This document shows, piece after piece, positions 32,720-36,736 of a DNA stretch of 36,736 nt. Every line of letters begins with the position of its first letter. The stretch's first letter is position 1. The translations under genes were made by a program, and so were the position numbers. The DNA is from Anthropogastromicrobium sp052273485. GTDB taxonomy: Bacteria; Bacillota; Clostridia; Lachnospirales; Lachnospiraceae. The notes below the pieces were generated by a model that made no database searches, was not told where the DNA came from, and saw nothing but the letters and a program-made list of their open reading frames with translations. The stretch covers positions 1 to 36,736 of the forward strand of contig DAVZID010000032.1 of the NCBI GenBank assembly GCA_052273485.1, in the 5' to 3' direction.

Positions 32720-34396
32720 ATGAACGAAAAATGGTGGAAAAACGCGGTAGTATACCAGATCTACCCGCGCAGCTTTAAGGATTCAAATGGAGATGGAATC
32801 GGTGATTTAGAGGGTATCTATGAGAAGCTTGACTATCTGGCAGAGCTTGGCATTGACGTAATCTGGATGTCTCCAGTTTATAAATCTCCTAATGATGATA
32901 ATGGATATGACATCAGCGATTATCAGGATATCATGGACGACTTTGGAACCATGGACGATTTTGACCGTGTGCTTGCGAAGGCTCACAGCTTAAATATCAA
33001 GATTATGATGGATCTTGTTGTTAATCACACCTCAGATGAGCATAAGTGGTTTATTGAGAGCAAGAAGAGCAAGGATAACCCGTACCACGATTATTATATG
33101 TGGGCAGATCCGGACAAGAACGGCAATCCGCCTAACCGCTGGGAGTCATGCTTTAGCGGTTCAGCATGGGAGTATGTAGAGAGTGTAGGTCAGTTTTATC
33201 TTCACTCATTTTCCCGTAAGCAGCCAGATTTAAACTGGGATAATCCGAAGGTTCGCGATGAAGTCTTTAAGATGATGACCTGGTGGTGCGACAAGGGAAT
33301 CGATGGCTTCCGTATGGATGTAATCAGTATGATTTCCAAGTATCCTGGTCTGCCGGATGGACCAGAAAATGGAAATGGCTACACTGGAAACACAAGCTGT
33401 GACGGTCCAAACATCCACAAATATCTGCGTGAGATGAACGAAAAGGTGCTTTCTAAGTATCGCTTGATTACTGTAGGTGAGTGTCCTGGCGTAAATGCTG
33501 AGCAGGCAAAGAAATATGCAAACATTGATGGCAGCGAGCTTGATATGATTTTCCAGTTTGAGCATGTTTCAGGAAGTGCGCTGAAACCGTGCCATCATGG
33601 AAAGTGGGACGGTGAGGCAATGACTATGCCGGAGCTGCGTGCAAACTTTACAAAGTGGCAGAAGGACTTAGAGGGATGCGCATGGAACAGCTTGTTTTTG
33701 TCTAATCACGATCAGCCAAGATGTGTTTCACGCTTTGGAAATGATAATGAGCAGTACCGGGAGCTGTCAGCCAAGATGCTTGCAACTATGACCCATTTCC
33801 AGAAGGGTACGCCATATGTATATCAGGGTGAGGAGCTTGGCATGACAAATGCCTACATGGAAAATATCGCAGATTATCGTGATATTGAAAGTCTCAATGC
33901 TTACAAAGAGCTGACAACAAAAGAAAATATCCCGGCCAAAACAGTTATGGGCTATATCAAGGCAGTTGGACGTGACAATGCACGTACACCAATGCAGTGG
34001 GACACCTCTGACAATGGCGGCTTTACATCAGGCACACCGTGGTTAAAGGTAAATAAAAACTATACCACAATCAATGCCGCTGCACAGGTAAACGATCCAG
34101 ATTCTGTTTTTGCTTATTATAAGAAATTGATCGCGCTTCGTCACACAAATGACGTGATGGTAAACGGCGTGTACGATGTGCTGATTCCAGAGCATCCGCA
34201 AATTTATGCCTACACCAGAACCCTTGGCGATAAGCAGCTGCTTGTACTTTGCAATTATGCTGATCACGAGACTACGATTCCAGAAGAGATTCAGGAAAAG
34301 ATTCGCGCAGCAAAGAACATCTTAATCCAGAACTATAAGGATACGGACGAATCGGTATTCAGACCATATGAAGCCATCGTATACGAGATCGGCTGA
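32720..34396 (+). CDS. malL: GH13 oligo-1,6-glucosidase (isomaltase type)
   Basis: A 558-residue cytoplasmic enzyme at the usual family length. The four GH13 regions are present: DLVVNHTS (98-105), GFRMDVI with nucleophile D200, TVGECPG with acid/base E254, and FLSNHDQPR with D331. The residue after the nucleophile is valine (V201), which in this family favours alpha-1,6 over alpha-1,4 bonds (maltases have threonine). It hydrolyses isomaltose-like and panose-like oligosaccharides from the non-reducing end. AGGAGG precedes ATG. With GH31 upstream it suggests that alpha-glucans with 1,6 branches or isomalto-oligosaccharides are one target of the region. Confidence 0.93.
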   Translation: MNEKWWKNAVVYQIYPRSFKDSNGDGIGDLEGIYEKLDYLAELGIDVIWMSPVYKSPNDDNGYDISDYQDIMDDFGTMDDFDRVLAKAHSLNIKIMMDLVVNHTSDEHKWFIESKKSKDNPYHDYYMWADPDKNGNPPNRWESCFSGSAWEYVESVGQFYLHSFSRKQPDLNWDNPKVRDEVFKMMTWWCDKGIDGFRMDVISMISKYPGLPDGPENGNGYTGNTSCDGPNIHKYLREMNEKVLSKYRLITVGECPGVNAEQAKKYANIDGSELDMIFQFEHVSGSALKPCHHGKWDGEAMTMPELRANFTKWQKDLEGCAWNSLFLSNHDQPRCVSRFGNDNEQYRELSAKMLATMTHFQKGTPYVYQGEELGMTNAYMENIADYRDIESLNAYKELTTKENIPAKTVMGYIKAVGRDNARTPMQWDTSDNGGFTSGTPWLKVNKNYTTINAAAQVNDPDSVFAYYKKLIALRHTNDVMVNGVYDVLIPEHPQIYAYTRTLGDKQLLVLCNYADHETTIPEEIQEKIRAAKNILIQNYKDTDESVFRPYEAIVYEIG

Positions 34397-34415
34397 TCAC
34401 GTATAAAATTTCCTG

Positions 34416-34533
34416 TTTTCCACATACTACCCATACAACGCAAAATATGGAAGTAAACGATAAAAACTATAAAGAAAATGTGGAAAAAACGAGGAACCCC
34501 CTTTTTGTCCGCAAAGGCAGCCACATTTTCTTT
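34416..34533 (+). promoter_or_regulatory. Leader of spoVT with mutually exclusive pairings
   Basis: TTTTCCACAT (34416-34425) is complementary to ATGTGGAAAA (34478-34487). AAAGAAAATGTGG (34471-34483) is complementary over 13 bp to CCACATTTTCTTT (34521-34533), which ends eight bases before the ribosome site. The middle segment can pair with either side but not both. The last pairing has no T-run, so if regulatory it would act on translation or RNA processing. It may also be only the transcript end of the GH13 gene. Confidence 0.45.
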
Positions 34534-34553
34534 CGGAAAACAAGGAGGAAATC

Positions 34554-35102
34554 ATGAAAGCAACAGGAATCGTGCGTCGTGTGGACGAGCTTGGTCGTCT
34601 GGTAATCCCAAAGGAGATACGCAGAACGATGCGTCTTGCGGAAGGAACACCGCTTGAGATTTTTACCGACCGGGAAGGTCAGATTATCTTAAAGAAATAT
34701 TCACCGATGATGGAGTTAGGGAGCTTTGCAAAGCAGTATGCCGAGTCTGTAGCGCAGACAATGAATCAAAAGGTTGCAGTCGCAGACCGCGATCAGATCA
34801 TTGCCGTGGCAGGTGGTGGCAAGAAGGAGCTTCTTGGCAAACCGATTAGCTGCCAGCTCGAGGAAATGATCATCAATCGCGAAAACAGCATTCAAGCCGG
34901 ACTCGAGAAAAAGACGATTCCGCTTGTAAATGGGGATGAGGACAGCTACAGCGCCCAAGTCATTTACCCAATCTGCTGCGAAGGCGACTGTATCGGCGCC
35001 GTCATTCTCTACAGCCGAGAGAACCAAACTCGCTTTAGCGAGACCGAGTATAAGGCCGCTGCCTGCGCGGCCTCCTTTCTAGGAAAGCAGATGGAAAGCT
35101 AA
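34554..35102 (+). CDS. spoVT: Stage V sporulation protein T (AbrB-like regulator)
   Basis: A 182-residue transcription factor, near the Bacillus length of 178. The N-terminal AbrB swapped-hairpin DNA-binding domain is MKATGIVRRVDELGRLVIPK onwards (about 1-52). The C-terminal part (about 55-180) is a GAF-like domain. SpoVT acts in the forespore under sigma-G in Bacillus and adjusts late sporulation and germination genes. AAGGAGG is five bases before ATG. I found no clear sigma-G promoter in the leader. Confidence 0.95.
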   Translation: MKATGIVRRVDELGRLVIPKEIRRTMRLAEGTPLEIFTDREGQIILKKYSPMMELGSFAKQYAESVAQTMNQKVAVADRDQIIAVAGGGKKELLGKPISCQLEEMIINRENSIQAGLEKKTIPLVNGDEDSYSAQVIYPICCEGDCIGAVILYSRENQTRFSETEYKAAACAASFLGKQMES

Positions 35103-35134
35103 GAGTAACAGTTACAGTTTTTTTCTTTTAGGAC

Positions 35135-35163
35135 TTGAAAATCATCATAACGTGTGCTACAGT
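35135..35163 (+). promoter_or_regulatory. Promoter of the hup-rqcP unit
   Basis: TTGAAA (35135-35140) and TACAGT (35158-35163) are 17 bp apart, and TGC before the -10 gives an extended -10. It lies 130 bp upstream of hup. Confidence 0.7.
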
Positions 35164-35207
35164 AAAAAAGCATTAAAATCTATATGCAAAAAGAGGAAAG
35201 ATAGCGC

Positions 35208-35254
35208 ATAAGAGAAAGCAGATAAGAGAAAGCAGATAAAAGCTCTTTTATCTG
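35208..35254 (+). repeat. Tandem repeat and hairpin in the hup leader
   Basis: ATAAGAGAAAGCAG occurs twice in tandem (35208-35221 and 35222-35235). CAGATAAAAG (35233-35242) pairs perfectly with CTTTTATCTG (35245-35254) with only CT between, so the loop opens by a pair or two. It lies 26 bp before the ribosome site and could steer hup mRNA stability or translation. Confidence 0.6.
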
Positions 35255-35292
35255 AAATGAATTTGTCGCATGAGATTTAAGGAGGAGTTCTG

Positions 35293-35568
35293 ATGAACAA
35301 GAAGGAATTAGTAGCAGCAGTTGCAGAGAAGGCTGAGCTGAAGAAGGTTGATGCAGAGAAGGCAGTAGAGGCTTTCGCAGAGGTAGTAGCAGAGGCATTA
35401 AAGGCAGGAGATAAGGTACAGCTGGTTGGCTTTGGAACCTTTGAGGTAGCAGAGCGCCCAGAGAGAGAAGGAAGAAATCCGAGAAGTGGTGAGACCATGA
35501 CAATCGCAGCTTCCAAGAATCCGAAGTTCAAGGCTGGAAAGGCATTAAAGGACGCGATCAACGCATGA
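35293..35568 (+). CDS. hup: DNA-binding protein HU
   Basis: A 91-residue histone-like protein of standard length. It begins MNKKELVAAVAEKAELKK and contains the DNA-arm motif RNPRSGETM and the GFGTFEV core. HU bends and compacts DNA as a dimer. AAGGAGG precedes ATG. Its TGA overlaps the ATG of rqcP (ATGA), so the two are coupled. Confidence 0.96.
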   Translation: MNKKELVAAVAEKAELKKVDAEKAVEAFAEVVAEALKAGDKVQLVGFGTFEVAERPEREGRNPRSGETMTIAASKNPKFKAGKALKDAINA

Positions 35569-35804
35569 GATTAGACAAATATCTTAAGGTTTCCCGTCTG
35601 ATTAAGAGAAGAACCGTTGCCAATGAGGCGTGTGATGCAGGCAGAGTGCTTTTGAATGGAAAGGCAGCCAAAGCATCCGCAGAGGTAAAGCCAGATGATA
35701 TCATTGAGATTGGTTTTGGAACCAGAACCGTCAAGGTACAGGTGCTTGCCGTTGAAGAAACGGTTCGAAAGGACGAGGCAAAAGAGATGTATAAGTACGT
35801 ATAA
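35565..35804 (+). CDS. rqcP: Ribosome quality control protein RqcP (YabO), S4 domain
   Basis: A 79-residue protein made of one S4 RNA-binding domain: MRLDKYLKVSRLIKRR, ANEACDAGRVLLNGK and KPDDIIEI. RqcP binds stalled 50S subunits and works with RqcH in adding alanine tails to blocked nascent chains. The conserved neighbours hup and yabP-yabQ match the Bacillus and Clostridia gene order, supporting this name over other S4 proteins. Confidence 0.92.
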   Translation: MRLDKYLKVSRLIKRRTVANEACDAGRVLLNGKAAKASAEVKPDDIIEIGFGTRTVKVQVLAVEETVRKDEAKEMYKYV

Positions 35805-35870
35805 AATGAGTGCAGTATCGTATGAATATAGTATCATAGGAATACAGTATTGCATGAGTTTGTGACGGAC

Positions 35871-35926
35871 GTATAATTTCGAAGACTTCCTAATATATTG
35901 GAATAGACCGGTATACCGGAAATTCC
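35871..35926 (+). promoter_or_regulatory. Candidate sigma-E promoter and palindrome before yabP
   Basis: GTATAAT (35871-35877) and AATATATT (35892-35899) are 14 bp apart and fit the mother-cell sigma-E pattern moderately (-35 KMATATT, -10 CATACAHT). Then CCGGTATACCGG (35908-35919) is a perfect 12-bp palindrome flanked by GGAAT and ATTCC, giving a larger hairpin in the leader. yabP is sigma-E-dependent in Bacillus, which supports the promoter. Confidence 0.45.
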
Positions 35927-35946
35927 GATAGTTAGGGGGTCTTTTT

Positions 35947-36240
35947 TTGGAACAAAATCGTGACCAGGACTATATTGAGCGGGAACACTGCCTGATTTTA
36001 GAGCACAGAAGGAGCTTAAAAATTACCGGAGTGACAGATGTCATTGCCTACGATGAGCATATCGTGCAGATCAACACGACCGACAAAGCACTTGAGATAC
36101 GCGGAGATGGTCTGCATATGAAACAGTTAGCGCTCGATAAGGGCATCATCGAGGTGGAAGGCTGTGTGAATAGTCTGGAGTATCAAGAGCAAAAGGGCCA
36201 GAGTCAGGGGGAATCATTTTGGAAGAGGCTGCTACGGTAA
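35947..36240 (+). CDS. yabP: Sporulation protein YabP
   Basis: A 97-residue protein near the Bacillus length of 100. It has the YabP/YqfC fold pattern, with EHRRSLKITGVTDVIAYDEHIVQINT and GDGLHMKQLALDKGIIEVEG (beta-rich, seen in both YabP and YqfC). YabP is made in the mother cell and is needed for spore cortex formation. The start is TTG 35947 with AGGGGG seven bases before it; no ATG of suitable position exists. It overlaps yabQ by 22 bp. Confidence 0.9.
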   Translation: MEQNRDQDYIEREHCLILEHRRSLKITGVTDVIAYDEHIVQINTTDKALEIRGDGLHMKQLALDKGIIEVEGCVNSLEYQEQKGQSQGESFWKRLLR

Positions 36241-36719
36241 TTAGAGGCGTCACCGGTGAACTCTTATTTTTTGCGCGGTCGTTTCTGCTTGGATTTTTGC
36301 TGCGGCTAGGCTATGAGCCGCTTATTCTGGCGCGAAAGCTTTTTCGGCATCCGAAGCTGCTTGTGGATGTGCAGGATATTGTGTTCTGGACAGCGGGCAG
36401 CTTTTTGATGTTTGGTTTGCTGTTTCGGGAAAATAATGGCACGCCAAGATTCTTTTCTATTATTGGAATTTTGGCGGGGATGGCGCTGTATCAGCTTGGC
36501 CTGGGACAATTAACAAAAACGCTTTTTAACCGGCTTCAAAAAAAACATCGTCAATGGCAGAAAAAACAGCGCGCATGGCGAAGAAAACGATGGGAAGAGC
36601 GGGTAAAAAAGCGCGAGGTGCGGCAAAACCGTCGAAAATTGCAAAAAAAGAAAAAGGAAGCGTCCAAAATAGAAAAAAAGAGGTGTCAAGCGTTTTTGAA
36701 AATGTCCCAAAATAAGTGA
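36219..36719 (+). CDS. yabQ: Spore cortex biosynthesis protein YabQ
   Basis: A 166-residue membrane protein with about three membrane segments in residues 10-100 and a strongly basic C-terminal tail (about 105-160) rich in Lys and Arg. YabQ is placed in the forespore outer membrane and is required for cortex formation. The start is TTG 36219 with AGGGGG seven bases upstream, inside yabP, so translation is coupled. The tail is longer than I would expect for a short YabQ and looks like a coiled or RNA-binding basic helix. Confidence 0.88.
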   Translation: MEEAATVIRGVTGELLFFARSFLLGFLLRLGYEPLILARKLFRHPKLLVDVQDIVFWTAGSFLMFGLLFRENNGTPRFFSIIGILAGMALYQLGLGQLTKTLFNRLQKKHRQWQKKQRAWRRKRWEERVKKREVRQNRRKLQKKKKEASKIEKKRCQAFLKMSQNK

Positions 36720-36736
36720 AACATTAGCCCCGGTTT
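36720..36736 (+). other. Window end, next gene not reached
   Basis: Seventeen bases follow the yabQ stop. In Clostridia and Bacilli the next gene is commonly divIC, but no part of it is visible. Confidence 0.4.

Noticed and set aside
1..36736. Mobile elements, phage genes or an integration scar next to tRNA-Cys
   Set aside because: No transposase, integrase or tRNA-end duplication is visible. The inverted repeat at 261-290 is not paired with a second copy in the window.

Overview
The window reads as a chromosomal segment of an anaerobic, spore-forming Clostridia bacterium, most likely Lachnospiraceae. The evidence is a spoVT-hup-rqcP-yabP-yabQ run at the right end, YesM/YesN-type two-component regulation beside carbohydrate ABC genes, strong AGGAGG ribosome binding sites, and A/T-rich sigma-A promoters. 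Nothing looks like phage, IS element, CRISPR or integron. Almost all genes are on the + strand.

Layout. (1) 1-296: the tail of an unidentified gene, then a tRNA-Cys with its own promoter and terminator. (2) 297-10277: a fructosamine (Amadori product) utilisation locus. On the minus strand lie a FrlB/FraB-type SIS deglycase paralogue and a GntR/UTRA regulator. Divergent from them is a seven-gene operon: frlB-like deglycase, frlD-like kinase, and a complete oligopeptide-type ABC importer (binding protein, two permeases, two ATPases). Short related sequences around an ATGATGT core sit at all three promoters and are candidate operators. The pairing of deglycase and kinase with a peptide importer suggests uptake of glycated amino acids or glycated peptides, their phosphorylation inside the cell, and cleavage to glucose-6-phosphate plus the amine. 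(3) 10318-16317: unlinked single genes and lipid genes: a HipA-like kinase without an antitoxin partner, MnmM/YtqB tRNA methyltransferase, an M24B aminopeptidase P, an LPG-synthase-TM flippase-like protein, then pssA and psd for phosphatidylethanolamine synthesis.

(4) 16436-34396: a carbohydrate utilisation region. A GH38 alpha-mannosidase is translationally coupled to a clan GH-A glycosidase of uncertain family. An HD-GNAT fusion, a YesN-type response regulator, two LplB/YtcP-type sugar permeases, a binding protein, a YesM-type histidine kinase, a GH31 alpha-glycosidase and a GH13 oligo-1,6-glucosidase follow. No glycosidase has a signal peptide, so the model is sensing at the membrane, import of an oligosaccharide, and cytoplasmic hydrolysis. 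No ATPase is encoded here; such transporters usually share a multi-sugar MsmX-type ATPase encoded elsewhere. (5) 34397-36736: spoVT with a foldable leader, hup coupled to rqcP (ATGA overlap), and the sporulation genes yabP and yabQ, both with TTG starts. The next gene begins beyond the window.

The most interesting points are the Amadori locus with an Opp-type importer and two deglycases that both keep the catalytic Glu/His pair, the candidate regulon operators, the unclassified GH-A enzyme next to GH38, the HD-GNAT fusion, the orphan HipA-like kinase, and two solute-binding proteins that lack the usual lipobox cysteine.
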